Source: Oscillospiraceae bacterium
GTDB lineage: Bacteria > Bacillota > Clostridia > Oscillospirales > Oscillospiraceae
DNA: 64,000 nt
Direction of reading: 5' to 3'
Assembly (NCBI GenBank): GCA_017458065.1
Contig: JAFTGD010000006.1
Span: forward strand, 1 to 64,000
The translations under genes were made by a program, and so were the position numbers. The notes under the pieces were generated by a model. It had not been told where the DNA came from. It did no database searches and saw only the letters and a list, made by a program, of their open reading frames with translations. Shown piece after piece: positions 1-7,987 of this stretch. The first letter of the stretch is position 1, and each line of letters begins with the position of its first letter.

Positions 1-109
1 CAGCCGGCGCCACTGGGGGAACATAGTCGTATTCGTCCTCGACAATGGCCTCGCCCTGCTCGACGACTACTTCATAGGTTTTGCCCTTTAGTGTGATTTT
101 ATACTTCAT
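1..109 (-). CDS. Biotin carrier subunit of a membrane decarboxylase (N-terminal part)
   Basis: Only the first 36 codons are inside the window; the rest continues past base 1. The protein starts MKYKITLKGKTYEVVVEQGE and moves into an acidic then Pro/Ala-rich linker (EDEYDY..PPVAPAG), the usual start of the small biotin carrier (gamma/delta-type) of sodium-pumping decarboxylases. The biotinylation MKM motif would lie outside the window. The start overlaps the OadG stop in an ATGA, so it is translationally coupled to the OadG and OadA subunits upstream. It would carry CO2 on biotin from the carboxyltransferase to the membrane subunit. Which substrate the complex uses (oxaloacetate, methylmalonyl-CoA or other) cannot be read from this piece. 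Confidence 0.8.
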   Translation of the reverse strand, partial: MKYKITLKGKTYEVVVEQGEAIVEDEYDYVPPVAPA

Positions 110-465
110 TCCTGGTTGTCCCCCTTGATTTCTTTAATAGAGAGAAATTGCAGTTCTTTCAGCGGGATCTGGGTGGTCTCAGCGACGATGGCCATGATCA
201 TGGCGGCGTCGCGCGGGTCAGTATCCCATAGCTTCAGCTCGCGGGTATAGCGCGGACCGGGTTTTTCTTCTTTGACCGGCTCCGCTGCCGCAGTGGGCGC
301 TGCTGCAACCGCCGGCGCGGCGCCGGCCGCGGCCAGGGCGGCCTTCTTCTCGGCGGCGTCGCCGACTGTGGTCATGATCTTGATGATGCACATCAGCAGG
401 ATCAGGGCAAAGAACACCACCAGCAGACCCGTCACGGAATACAGGCAGGCATCTCCAAACGTCAT
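106..465 (-). CDS. OadG-family subunit of a sodium-pumping decarboxylase
   Basis: 119 aa. A single N-terminal membrane helix (about residues 12-30, GLLVVFFALILLMCIIKI) is followed by an Ala/Pro linker and a soluble tail, the plan of oxaloacetate decarboxylase gamma chains, which hold the carboxyltransferase and membrane subunits together. A GAGGAG site lies 6 nt before the ATG, and only 3 nt separate it from the oadA stop. The last codons overlap the start of the biotin carrier by ATGA. It should sit in the cytoplasmic membrane. OadG proteins are poorly conserved in sequence, so the call rests on topology and neighbours. Confidence 0.8.
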   Translation of the reverse strand: MTFGDACLYSVTGLLVVFFALILLMCIIKIMTTVGDAAEKKAALAAAGAAPAVAAAPTAAAEPVKEEKPGPRYTRELKLWDTDPRDAAMIMAIVAETTQIPLKELQFLSIKEIKGDNQE

Positions 466-468
466 GGC

Positions 469-1857
469 TTACTCCTCCACGGCCTGAATGCTGTACTTGA
501 CAACATTCTCTTCCCGTTCCTTGCGCTGCTGGAAGAACTTCTCCGCGACCTGCGGGAAGGCGATGTAGCTGAGGACATCCTCTTCGCAGCGGGCGGTATC
601 GCCAAGCTCGGCCTCCGCCTTCTCATAGATGTCTGTGGGCAGGGTGTCGGCATAGCGGACCTTGAGAGGCTCTTCGCCGTTCAGGATCTTGGCGCGGATC
701 TCCGGATCGATGGGAGCCGGGGTCTTGCCGTATTCGCCGCGGCAGTAGGCCTTGATCTCGGCGCCGACGTTCTTGTAGCGCTCGCCGGCCAGGACGTTCT
801 GCACGGCCTGGGTGCCGACCAGCTGGCTGGTCGGGGTGACCAGCGGGGGATAGCCCATGTCCTTGCGGACCCGCGGGGTCTCGAGCAGGGCTTCGTCGAA
901 CTTGTCCAGCGCGTTCAGAGTTTTCAGCTGGCTCAGAAGGTTCGAGAGCATGCCGCCGGGGATCTGGTAGGTCAGACACTGGGTGTCGGTTGCCATGGAG
1001 ATCGGGTTCAGAGTGCCCTTCTCCAGGAACTCGGCACGGATGGGCTTGAAGTAGTTGGCCATCTTCAGAAGCTTGTCGTCATCCAGGTCGACCTCGTAGC
1101 CGAACTCTCTCAGCGCATAGGCGAGGGTCTCGGTGGCAGGCTGGCTGGTACCGCCGGAGAAGGGGGAGATGGCGGTGTCGATGACATCGCAGCCGGCTTC
1201 CACCGCCTTCAGCGCGGTCATGAACGCAAGACCGGCGGTGCAGTGGGTGTGCAGGACGACCGGCAGATCCACGGCGTCCTTGATGGCGGAGACCAGGTCA
1301 TAGGCGGCCTTCGGCGTGCAGATACCGGCCATGTCCTTGATGCAGATGGAGGCAACACCCATCTGCTTGAGCTCTTTGACCATCTCGACATACTTTTCGA
1401 GCGTGTGGACAGGGCTGGTGGTGTAGGAAATGGCGCCGGAAGCCATGGCGCCGGAATTGACGGCCTCTTCGATGGCGACCTTGAGGTTGTCAACGTCGTT
1501 CAGGGCGTCAAAAATGCGGATAATGTCGATGCCGTTGCGGACCGAGGCGCGTACGAAGCGGCGGACCACGTCGTCGCTGTAGTGCTTGTAGCCCAGGATG
1601 TTCTGCCCGCGAAGGAGCATCTGCAGTTTGGTGTTGGGCATTTTTGCCCGGATCTTCCGAAGCCGTTCCCACGGGTCCTCATTCAGGAAGCGAAGGCAGA
1701 CGTCAAAGGTCGCGCCGCCCCAGCACTCGACAGAATAGAAACCCGCCTCATCGATCACGGGGAGAATATCCTCAAACTGATCGTAAGCCAGACGCGTCGC
1801 GATCAGGGACTGACCAGCGTCACGCAGCACGGTTTCGGTAAATTGAACTTTCTTCAT
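469..1857 (-). CDS. oadA: Oxaloacetate decarboxylase alpha subunit / carboxyltransferase (OadA-like)
   Basis: 462 aa. The TIM-barrel carboxyltransferase of the oxaloacetate decarboxylase/pyruvate carboxylase family is shown by LRDAGQSLIATR near the start, the biotin-site MLLRGQNILGY, and the metal-binding HTHCTAG, followed by the conserved C-terminal PYC/OADA domain. It ends without a biotinyl domain, matching a separate biotin carrier two genes downstream. It transfers CO2 from oxaloacetate (or a related acid) to biotin, and the complex then decarboxylates biotin to pump Na+. AGGAGG lies 7 nt before the ATG. Next to pckA it makes a PEP-oxaloacetate-pyruvate branch. A methylmalonyl-CoA alpha subunit is excluded by sequence type; pyruvate carboxylase subunit B is the main alternative name. 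Confidence 0.9.
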   Translation of the reverse strand: MKKVQFTETVLRDAGQSLIATRLAYDQFEDILPVIDEAGFYSVECWGGATFDVCLRFLNEDPWERLRKIRAKMPNTKLQMLLRGQNILGYKHYSDDVVRRFVRASVRNGIDIIRIFDALNDVDNLKVAIEEAVNSGAMASGAISYTTSPVHTLEKYVEMVKELKQMGVASICIKDMAGICTPKAAYDLVSAIKDAVDLPVVLHTHCTAGLAFMTALKAVEAGCDVIDTAISPFSGGTSQPATETLAYALREFGYEVDLDDDKLLKMANYFKPIRAEFLEKGTLNPISMATDTQCLTYQIPGGMLSNLLSQLKTLNALDKFDEALLETPRVRKDMGYPPLVTPTSQLVGTQAVQNVLAGERYKNVGAEIKAYCRGEYGKTPAPIDPEIRAKILNGEEPLKVRYADTLPTDIYEKAEAELGDTARCEEDVLSYIAFPQVAEKFFQQRKEREENVVKYSIQAVEE

Positions 1858-1896
1858 CCGTTTTCCTCCTGCTGGTATGTGTAGTTATTTTACATG

Positions 1897-1922
1897 AAGC
1901 GGGGGCACGGAGTCCCCCGCTT
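1897..1922 (-). terminator. Hairpin between pckA and oadA
   Basis: A perfect 9-bp inverted repeat (AAGCGGGGG / CCCCCGCTT, 8-nt loop) lies in the 80-bp gap after the pckA stop and before the oadA ribosome site. On the minus strand it is followed by TCATGTAAAATAA rather than a clean T-run, so it may terminate only partly, leaving read-through into the oad genes. No separate strong promoter for oadA is obvious in the gap. Confidence 0.6.
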
Positions 1923-1937
1923 GATACAACCGGATAA

Positions 1938-3551
1938 TCAGAGCTGCGGACCGGCGGCGACCAGGGCCTTGCCGGCTTCGTTGCTCTCGTATTTGGCAAA
2001 GTTCTTGATGAAGCGGCCGGCCAGATCCTTGGCCTTGGCATCCCACTCGGCGGGATCGGCATAGGTGTCGCGGGGATCCAGAATGCCGGTGTCGACGCCC
2101 TTGAGCTCGGTGGGTACTTCAAAGTTGAAGTACGGGATCTTCTTGGTGGGGGCGCCCAGAATATCGCCGTTGAGGATGGCGTCGATGATGCCGCGGGTGT
2201 CCTTGATGGAGATGCGCTTGCCGGTGCCGTTCCAGCCGGTGTTGACGAGGTAGGCCTTGGCGCCGCTCTTTTCCATCTTCTTGACGAGCTCTTCGGCATA
2301 CTTGGTCGGGTGCAGCTCCAGGAAGGCCTGGCCGAAGCAGGCGGAGAAGGTCGGGGTCGGCTCGGTAATGCCGCGCTCCGTGCCGGCGAGCTTTGCGGTG
2401 AAGCCGGAGAGGAAGTAGTACTTGGTCTGCTCAGGCGTCAGGACGGAGACCGGGGGCAGCACGCCGAAGGCGTCGGCGGAGAGGAAGATGACGTTCTTGG
2501 CATCCGGGCCGGAAGAGACCGGGCGGACGTTCTTGACGATCTTCTCAATGTGCTCGATGGGATAGGAAACGCGGGTGTTCTCGGTGACGCTCTTGTCGGC
2601 GAAGTCGATCTTGCCTTCGGCGTCGACGGTGACGTTCTCAAGGAGGGCGTCGCGCTTGATGGCGTTGTAGATGTCAGGCTCGGAGTCCTTGTCCAGGTTG
2701 ATGACCTTGGCATAGCAGCCGCCTTCAAAGTTGAAGACGCCGTTGTCGTCCCAGCCGTGCTCGTCGTCGCCGATCAGGAGGCGCTTCGGGTCGGTGGAGA
2801 GGGTGGTCTTGCCGGTGCCGGACAGGCCGAAGAAGATGGCGGTGTTCTCGCCGTTCATATCGGTGTTGGCGGAGCAGTGCATCGCGGCAATGCCCTTGAG
2901 CGGAAGATAATAGTTCATCATGGAGAACATACCCTTCTTCATCTCGCCGCCGTACCAGGTGTTGATGATGACCTGCTCACGGCTGGTGACGTTGAAGGCG
3001 ACGACGGTCTCGGAGTTGAGGCCCAGTTCCTTGTAGTTCTCGCACTTTGCCTTGGACGCGGTGTAGACGACAAAGTCAGGCTCAAAGTCCTCAAGCTCTT
3101 CCTCCGTCGGCTTGATGAACATGTTGCGGACGAAGTGGGCCTGCCATGCGACTTCCATGATGAAGCGGATGGCCATGCGGGTGTCCTTGTTGGCGCCGCA
3201 GAACGCGTCGACGACATAGAGCTTCTTGTCGCAGAGCTGATTCTTGGCCAGATCTCTGACGACAGCCCAGGTCTCCTGGGTCATGGGGTGGTTGTCGTTC
3301 TTGTAGCCCTCGGTGGTCCACCACACGGTGTCCTTGGAGTTGTCATCGACGACAATGTACTTGTCCTTGGGGGAGCGGCCGGTGTAGATACCGGTCATGA
3401 CGTTGACGGCGCCAAGCTCAGTCAGAACGCCCTTGTCAAAACCCTCGAGAGAGGGGTCCATCTCGTCTTTGAAGAGCTGTTCATAACTGGGATTATAAAA
3501 AATCTCCTTGGTGCCGGTAATACCGTATTTGCTCAGATCAATTTTAGCCAT
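1938..3551 (-). CDS. pckA: Phosphoenolpyruvate carboxykinase (ATP)
   Basis: 537 aa, the usual length of the ATP-dependent family. Signature segments include the P-loop [13 protein letters not shown], the metal-binding [14 protein letters not shown] with [10 protein letters not shown], and RVSYPI. It converts oxaloacetate + ATP to PEP + CO2 + ADP, or runs in reverse to fix CO2 and make ATP in fermenters. The latter direction is plausible beside a sodium-pump decarboxylase that consumes oxaloacetate. An AGGAGG site precedes the ATG, and a sigma-A type promoter is seen upstream. The monocistronic leader and strong promoter suggest high expression. Confidence 0.97.
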   Translation of the reverse strand: MAKIDLSKYGITGTKEIFYNPSYEQLFKDEMDPSLEGFDKGVLTELGAVNVMTGIYTGRSPKDKYIVVDDNSKDTVWWTTEGYKNDNHPMTQETWAVVRDLAKNQLCDKKLYVVDAFCGANKDTRMAIRFIMEVAWQAHFVRNMFIKPTEEELEDFEPDFVVYTASKAKCENYKELGLNSETVVAFNVTSREQVIINTWYGGEMKKGMFSMMNYYLPLKGIAAMHCSANTDMNGENTAIFFGLSGTGKTTLSTDPKRLLIGDDEHGWDDNGVFNFEGGCYAKVINLDKDSEPDIYNAIKRDALLENVTVDAEGKIDFADKSVTENTRVSYPIEHIEKIVKNVRPVSSGPDAKNVIFLSADAFGVLPPVSVLTPEQTKYYFLSGFTAKLAGTERGITEPTPTFSACFGQAFLELHPTKYAEELVKKMEKSGAKAYLVNTGWNGTGKRISIKDTRGIIDAILNGDILGAPTKKIPYFNFEVPTELKGVDTGILDPRDTYADPAEWDAKAKDLAGRFIKNFAKYESNEAGKALVAAGPQL

Positions 3552-3586
3552 AAAATATTACAACCTCCTAAAAAAGATTCGCATAT

Positions 3587-3616
3587 AATATACCACAACA
3601 GAGGGCCTTCCGTCAA
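3587..3616 (-). promoter_or_regulatory. pckA promoter
   Basis: On the minus strand TTGACG and TATATT are separated by 18 bp, about 30 bp before the AGGAGG site of pckA. This is a close match to the vegetative consensus. Confidence 0.65.
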
Positions 3617-3727
3617 TGAAACGGGGCGCAAGATCTTGTGGTCAGAACGCCGAAATTTTGTTAAAAAAACGTCCAGGATTCGAGACCTTTCTGGTGAAAA
3701 TTGCTTTTGAGCGGTCTGAAAAAAGGA

Positions 3728-4456
3728 TCACACGGCGGAATCCGGGCGGGATTTGCGGTATTCCTTCGGCAGAACGCCGTACTGGCCCTTGAAGGCGGAG
3801 GCAAACTTGCTCTGGCTGTCGTAGCCGACCTGCGCTGCGATCTCGGCGATGCTGAGGCCGGTCCCGGTCAGAAGCTCTGCTGCCCGTTCCATGCGGTGTT
3901 CCTTGATGTGGGAGGCGAGCGAGTCGCCGTAGACCGATTTGAAGACGGACTTCAGCGTTGTGGCATTCATGTGGAACTGTCTGGAAAGTGCGTCAATGGT
4001 GATTTTTTCATCCAGGTGCTGCAGCAGATATTCATGGACCTCGTGGATGAGCGCGGCCTGGTCGGCACGGCAGTCCGAAAGGAGGATCGCCTCCTCCGGG
4101 CAGGTGATGCTCATGGTCTGCTCGATCATGTGGTGCAGCAGCTGTGCGACCTCGCTGTCCGAGGCCCGGTAGAAGACCTCCTTCCCCTCGCGGCGGCTGA
4201 CGATGAGCCCGGTGTCCCGAAGCGAGCGGAGATGGTGGGAGATCGCGGGACTGGACATGTCCATGAGCGCTGCGATGTTGATGACGCACTCCTCGCAGTG
4301 GCAGAGCATCCAGAAGATGCGCAGCCGCGTCGGATCGCTGAGCTGGCCGAAAACCTCGGCCACGACGCCGAATTCCTTGACGTTGGAGAGCGCCTGCGTG
4401 AGAAACAGGCTGTTTTTGTGATCGGTATGGTGATGGGGCAGATGCGCGTCCGCCAT
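3728..4456 (-). CDS. ArsR-AraC fusion metal-responsive regulator
   Basis: 242 aa. Residues about 30-115 are an ArsR/SmtB winged helix (VFGQLSDPTRLRIFWML, SPAISHHLRSLRDTGLI), and about 140-236 are an AraC-type DNA-binding domain with two HTHs (ALSRQFHMNATTLKSVFK, SIAEIAAQVGYDSQSKFASA). Cys52, Cys54 and Cys57 (LCHCEEC) sit where CadC/ArsR sensors carry their CxC metal ligands, and an N-terminal HHHTDH could add ligands. The ATG at 4456 is chosen because GGAGG lies 9 nt upstream; a longer frame reaches 4567 but would start inside the divergent promoter. Divergent from the HMA and CadA genes, it very likely represses them until Cd/Zn/Pb binds. The double DNA-binding architecture is unusual. Confidence 0.88.
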   Translation of the reverse strand: MADAHLPHHHTDHKNSLFLTQALSNVKEFGVVAEVFGQLSDPTRLRIFWMLCHCEECVINIAALMDMSSPAISHHLRSLRDTGLIVSRREGKEVFYRASDSEVAQLLHHMIEQTMSITCPEEAILLSDCRADQAALIHEVHEYLLQHLDEKITIDALSRQFHMNATTLKSVFKSVYGDSLASHIKEHRMERAAELLTGTGLSIAEIAAQVGYDSQSKFASAFKGQYGVLPKEYRKSRPDSAV

Positions 4457-4525
4457 GGTCAAAAACCTCCTTTGGCCCGTTTGGAAGCAGTTTTCTCCCA
4501 AATGGAAGAGACTGCGGTCCGAGCC

Positions 4526-4554
4526 TTGATTTTTCGCTGCGGGGACAGTATACT
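4526..4554 (+). promoter_or_regulatory. Promoter of the HMA-cadA genes
   Basis: TTGATT and TATACT with a 17-bp spacer. Transcription would begin near 4561, which is the left edge of the palindrome at 4562-4589, so a protein bound there would block initiation. Confidence 0.75.
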
Positions 4555-4561
4555 GCAGACA

Positions 4562-4589
4562 CAACAAATAAACAAGTGCTTAATTGTTG
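4562..4589. promoter_or_regulatory. Candidate ArsR-type operator
   Basis: A 28-bp imperfect palindrome starts CAACAAATAA and ends TTAATTGTTG; 11 of 14 base pairs are symmetric. It resembles the AT-rich 12-2-12 sites bound by CadC/SmtB proteins and overlaps the predicted +1 of the HMA-cadA promoter. It lies in the gap between this gene set and the divergent ArsR-AraC gene. Binding is inferred. Confidence 0.65.
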
Positions 4590-4616
4590 AATGAGAAAAC
4601 CATGGAGGGATTCGCA

Positions 4617-4835
4617 ATGAAAAAGACCTATAAGATCGAAGTGGACTGCGCCAACTGTGCCAATCTCATGGAAGATACGACCCGCAAGGTGGCCGGTGTT
4701 GCCGGCGCGACGGTAAACTTTATTACGCAGAAGATGACGGTGGAGTTTGAAGAGGGACAGGATCCCAAAACCGTGATGAAGGACGTGCTGAAGGCCTGCA
4801 AGAAGGTCGAGCCCGACTGCGAGATCGAATTCTGA
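4617..4835 (+). CDS. Free-standing heavy-metal-associated (HMA) domain protein
   Basis: 72 aa with the ferredoxin-like HMA pattern. A metal-binding DCANCA (Cys11, Cys14) lies in the first loop, followed by a VAGVAGATVNFITQKMTVEF segment. Two extra Cys occur near the C-terminus (CKKVEPDCEIEF). The downstream CadA has no N-terminal HMA domain, so this protein may act in trans as its metallochaperone or buffer. The ATG at 4617 is preferred over the in-frame one at 4584 because GGAGGG lies 7 nt before it. It is first in the transcript, with an attenuator-like hairpin before cadA, which predicts more HMA protein than pump. Confidence 0.88.
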   Translation: MKKTYKIEVDCANCANLMEDTTRKVAGVAGATVNFITQKMTVEFEEGQDPKTVMKDVLKACKKVEPDCEIEF

Positions 4836-4847
4836 ACAACAGCCGCA

Positions 4848-4877
4848 CGCCTCATTCGCCGAATGGGGCGTTTTTTT
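4848..4877 (+). terminator. Terminator or attenuator between HMA gene and cadA
   Basis: CGCCTCATTC and GAATGGGGCG pair over 10 bp (one G-U type pair) around a 3-nt loop, then seven T. This is a textbook intrinsic terminator only 12 nt after the HMA stop. No new promoter is evident before cadA, so cadA probably depends on read-through. Confidence 0.8.
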
Positions 4878-4921
4878 ACTGCGGAACATGGAAACTGTAG
4901 GAAACGGACCGGGAAACAGAC

Positions 4922-6805
4922 ATGAGCAAGAAACAGAAGAAAATGCTGATCAGGATCATCATTGCATCCCTGCTGATGATCCTGCTGAATGTGCTGAAGC
5001 TGCCGAAGGCGGTGTCGGCGGCGGGCTATCTCGTCACCTATCTGGTGATCGGCTGGGATATCCTGCGCAAGGCCTGGAAGGGCGTCCTGAACCGGAGGCC
5101 TTTTGACGAGTGCTTTCTGATGGCGGTGGCCACGCTGGGCGCCATCGGGCTTGCGGTCTATGAGCGGAGCGGGGACTACAATGAAGCGGTCGCGGTCATG
5201 CTGTTCTACCAGATCGGCGAGTTTTTCCAGAGCTATGCCGTCGGCCGAAGCCGCCGAAACATCACCGAGCTCATGGATATCCGACCCGACTATGCAAACA
5301 TCGAGCGCGATGGAGCGCTGGAACAGGTCGATCCGGACGAGGTGGAGATCGGTACCGTGATCGTGGTCCAGCCGGGGGAGAAGGTACCCATCGACGGCAC
5401 GGTCATCGAGGGCAGCTCCACGCTGAACACCAGCGCCCTCACCGGCGAGAGCGTCCCCCGGGAGTGCAGGGCCGGGGATGAGATCATCAGTGGCTGCATC
5501 AACCTCACCGGCGTTTTGAAGATCCGTACGACCAAAGAGTTCGGCGAATCCACAGTCTCGAAGATCCTCGAGCTGGTGGAGAACGCCAGCTCCCGCAAAT
5601 CGCGCTCGGAGGAGTTCATCTCCCGCTTTGCCCGCGTCTATACGCCCGCGGTGGTCTACAGTGCTTTGGCCCTCGCGATCCTGCCGCCGCTGGTACGGCT
5701 GGTCGCGGGCATGCCGGCGGACTGGAACATCTGGATTTACCGCGCGCTGACCTTCCTGGTCATCAGCTGCCCCTGCGCGCTGGTCATCAGCATCCCGCTG
5801 AGCTTCTTTGCCGGGATCGGCGGCGCCAGCCACGAGGGTGTGCTCATCAAGGGCTCGAACTATCTGGAGACGCTGTCCCAGGTCAAGACGGTGGTCTTCG
5901 ACAAGACCGGTACCCTGACCAAAGGCGTCTTCGAGGTCAGCGGCGTTCACCACAGCCCCCTGGAGGACGCGGAGCTGCTGGAGCTGGCAGCTCTGGTGGA
6001 GTGCGCCTCCTCCCACCCGATCAGCAGAAGCCTGCAGCGTGCCCACGGCAAAGAGATCGACCGCGGCCGTGTCGCGGACATTGAGGAGATCAGCGGCGAG
6101 GGCGTCGTCGGCAGAGTGGACGGCCGTCCGGTCGCAGCCGGCAATGACAAGCTGATGAAGCGGCTCGGCATCGCCTGGCAGGACTGCCGCAGCGTCGGGA
6201 CCGTCATCCATATCGCGGTCGACGGGGCATACGCCGGTCATATCGTGATCTCGGACCTCGAGAAGCCAAACGTGAAAGAGGCGATCCGTGCCCTCCGCGA
6301 CGCGGGGATCAGAAGAATTATTATGTTAACCGGAGACGCCGAGAAGGTGGCGTCCCATGTGGCGGCGGACCTCGGGATCGACGAATACCATGCCCAGCTG
6401 CTGCCGGGGGACAAGGTCGACCTGGTCGAACGCTTCCTCGCGGAGCAGAGCGGCCGGGAGAAGCTGGCCTTCGTGGGGGACGGCATCAACGACGCGCCGG
6501 TCCTCTCAAGGGCGGACATCGGCATCGCCATGGGGGCGCTGGGCTCCGACGCGGCCATCGAGGCGGCGGATATTGTCCTGATGGACGACGACCCGATGAA
6601 GATTGCCAAGGGGATCAGAATTTCGCGCAAATGCATCCGTATCGTCTACGAGAACATCGTTTTTGCGCTGGCAGTCAAGTTCGGCTGCCTGATCCTGGGC
6701 GCGCTGGGCATCGCCAACATGTGGGCGGCGATCTTTGCCGACGTGGGCGTGATGGTGATCGCCGTACTGAACGCGATCCGCGCCCTCCGGGTAAAGAACC
6801 TGTAA
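4922..6805 (+). CDS. cadA: P1B-type heavy-metal-exporting ATPase (Cd/Zn/Pb type)
   Basis: 627 aa. All catalytic parts are present: actuator TGES (LTGESVPRE), transmembrane SCPCALVIS with Cys283-Pro-Cys285, phosphorylation DKTGTLT at Asp327, the SSHPIS motif of the N-domain, and GDGINDAPVLSRADIGIAMG in the hinge. Two membrane helices precede the actuator domain pair (MA/MB layout). The N-terminal HMA domain common in CadA is absent; the separate HMA gene upstream may replace it. CPC with a C-terminal NxxR/K-rich tail fits divalent Zn/Cd/Pb rather than Cu. The ribosome site is weak (CGGGAAACAGAC), consistent with low-level expression of a membrane pump. Confidence 0.95.
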   Translation: MSKKQKKMLIRIIIASLLMILLNVLKLPKAVSAAGYLVTYLVIGWDILRKAWKGVLNRRPFDECFLMAVATLGAIGLAVYERSGDYNEAVAVMLFYQIGEFFQSYAVGRSRRNITELMDIRPDYANIERDGALEQVDPDEVEIGTVIVVQPGEKVPIDGTVIEGSSTLNTSALTGESVPRECRAGDEIISGCINLTGVLKIRTTKEFGESTVSKILELVENASSRKSRSEEFISRFARVYTPAVVYSALALAILPPLVRLVAGMPADWNIWIYRALTFLVISCPCALVISIPLSFFAGIGGASHEGVLIKGSNYLETLSQVKTVVFDKTGTLTKGVFEVSGVHHSPLEDAELLELAALVECASSHPISRSLQRAHGKEIDRGRVADIEEISGEGVVGRVDGRPVAAGNDKLMKRLGIAWQDCRSVGTVIHIAVDGAYAGHIVISDLEKPNVKEAIRALRDAGIRRIIMLTGDAEKVASHVAADLGIDEYHAQLLPGDKVDLVERFLAEQSGREKLAFVGDGINDAPVLSRADIGIAMGALGSDAAIEAADIVLMDDDPMKIAKGIRISRKCIRIVYENIVFALAVKFGCLILGALGIANMWAAIFADVGVMVIAVLNAIRALRVKNL

Positions 6806-6841
6806 GAGAAAACAGAAACCGGACTGAGCTCCGGGAGAACG

Positions 6842-6892
6842 GCAGACAGACGGCATTCTTTCCCCATTCGGGAGAAGGTGCCGTCTGTCTGC
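6842..6892 (+). terminator. Long inverted repeat after cadA
   Basis: A perfect 14-bp inverted repeat (GCAGACAGACGGCA and its complement) encloses a 23-nt loop, 37 bp after the cadA stop. The sequence after it is GCTTTCAAAG with no long T-run, so termination may be weak or factor-assisted. Confidence 0.6.
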
Positions 6893-6957
6893 GCTTTCAA
6901 AGCTTGCGGGAGAGAAACCCATCGTGAAGAGCGGGCAGCGGCGGGCGGAAAAATGTT

Positions 6958-6987
6958 TTGTCAAAACAGAAGCCCGTGTGTTATACT
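6958..6987 (+). promoter_or_regulatory. Promoter of the AEC transporter gene
   Basis: TTGTCA and TATACT separated by 18 bp. The predicted start near 6994 gives a 36-nt leader to the TTG start at 7030 and rules out the longer frame beginning at 6958. Confidence 0.65.
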
Positions 6988-7029
6988 ACATTATTACTGC
7001 ATTTCAGTCCGGTCAGGAGGTGCGCCGCT

Positions 7030-7971
7030 TTGGAAAACTTTATGCTATCGGTCAACGCCGTGGCGCCGATGTTCCTGCTGATGGCGGCGGGTCTTCTGTC
7101 TCAGAAGCTCGGGGTCCTGTCAAGAGCGGACGTGCCGCGCTTCAACAGGGTGGCTTTCCGTCTCTTCCTGCCCTGTCTGCTGTTCTATAATATCTACTGC
7201 TCCGACCTGGGGACTTCATTCAATCCGCGGCTGCTGCTGTTTGCAGTCTGCGGCGTGCTGATCGTCTTCTGCGCGGCGCTGCTTGCGGTACAGCGCTTTG
7301 TGCCCCGGGAGGACTGGAAGGGCGTCATCGCCCAGGGCATTTTCCGCAGCAATTTTGTCATCATGGGTATCCCGATTGCCCAGGCGCTGGTCGGCCATGA
7401 CCGGCTCGGTTCCGTGACGATCCTGATCGCAGTCGTGGTGCCGCTCTTCAACTTCCTCTCCGTCTATGTGCTGGAGCGTTTCCGCGGCGGCAGGGTGAAG
7501 GTCGGCGGAGTGCTGCTGCAGGTCGCGAAGAACCCCCTGATCGTGAGCTCCCTCATCGGGATCCTGTTCCAGCTGCTGAAGATCCGCCTCCCCTCCCTGC
7601 TGGAGGGGGCCGTTTCCAGCCTGGGCGGCATTGCAAGTCCGCTGCAGTTGTTCCTGCTGGGGGCGTTCTTCCGCTTCGACAGCCTGGGGCGCTATCGCAG
7701 GCCACTGGCCTTCGTCACCACCGTCAAGCTCTTTGTGACCCCGGCCATCTTCCTCGGCGCGGCGGCTCTGCTGGGGCTTCGGGGCGGGAATTTTGTCGGC
7801 CTGATCGGCATCTTCGCCTCTCCCACGGCAGTCAACTCCTTTACCATGGTCCAGCAGATGAAGTGCGGGGACGAGGAGCTGGCCGGGGATATCGTGGTGA
7901 TGACCTCTGCGGTGAGCATCCTCAGCTTCTTCCTCTGGATTCTGGTGTTCAAGACCGCAGGCGTCTTCTGA
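7030..7971 (+). CDS. AEC (auxin efflux carrier) family transporter
   Basis: 313 aa. A ten-helix hydrophobic protein with the AEC-type first helix (NAVAPMFLLMAAGLL) and the internal FRSNFVIMGIPIAQALVG, where bacterial AEC proteins carry a conserved FxN(T/S)xFxGxP-like patch. Bacterial members export or take up small carboxylates such as malate, or amino-acid-like compounds; the substrate here is unknown. TTG at 7030 is chosen because AGGAGG ends 9 nt before it; the next in-frame ATG (7042) is 21 nt from that site. The MATE gene follows 16 bp downstream and may share the transcript. Confidence 0.88.
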   Translation: MENFMLSVNAVAPMFLLMAAGLLSQKLGVLSRADVPRFNRVAFRLFLPCLLFYNIYCSDLGTSFNPRLLLFAVCGVLIVFCAALLAVQRFVPREDWKGVIAQGIFRSNFVIMGIPIAQALVGHDRLGSVTILIAVVVPLFNFLSVYVLERFRGGRVKVGGVLLQVAKNPLIVSSLIGILFQLLKIRLPSLLEGAVSSLGGIASPLQLFLLGAFFRFDSLGRYRRPLAFVTTVKLFVTPAIFLGAAALLGLRGGNFVGLIGIFASPTAVNSFTMVQQMKCGDEELAGDIVVMTSAVSILSFFLWILVFKTAGVF

Positions 7972-7987
7972 GAAAAGGACGGGTTCG

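Noticed and set aside
4628-6241. 537-codon open frame on the minus strand
   Set aside because: Antisense to the HMA gene and cadA, both certain genes; Ala/Asp/Arg-rich shadow composition.
6842-6892. CRISPR-like repeat
   Set aside because: It is a single inverted repeat with no direct-repeat series; no array was found anywhere in the window.
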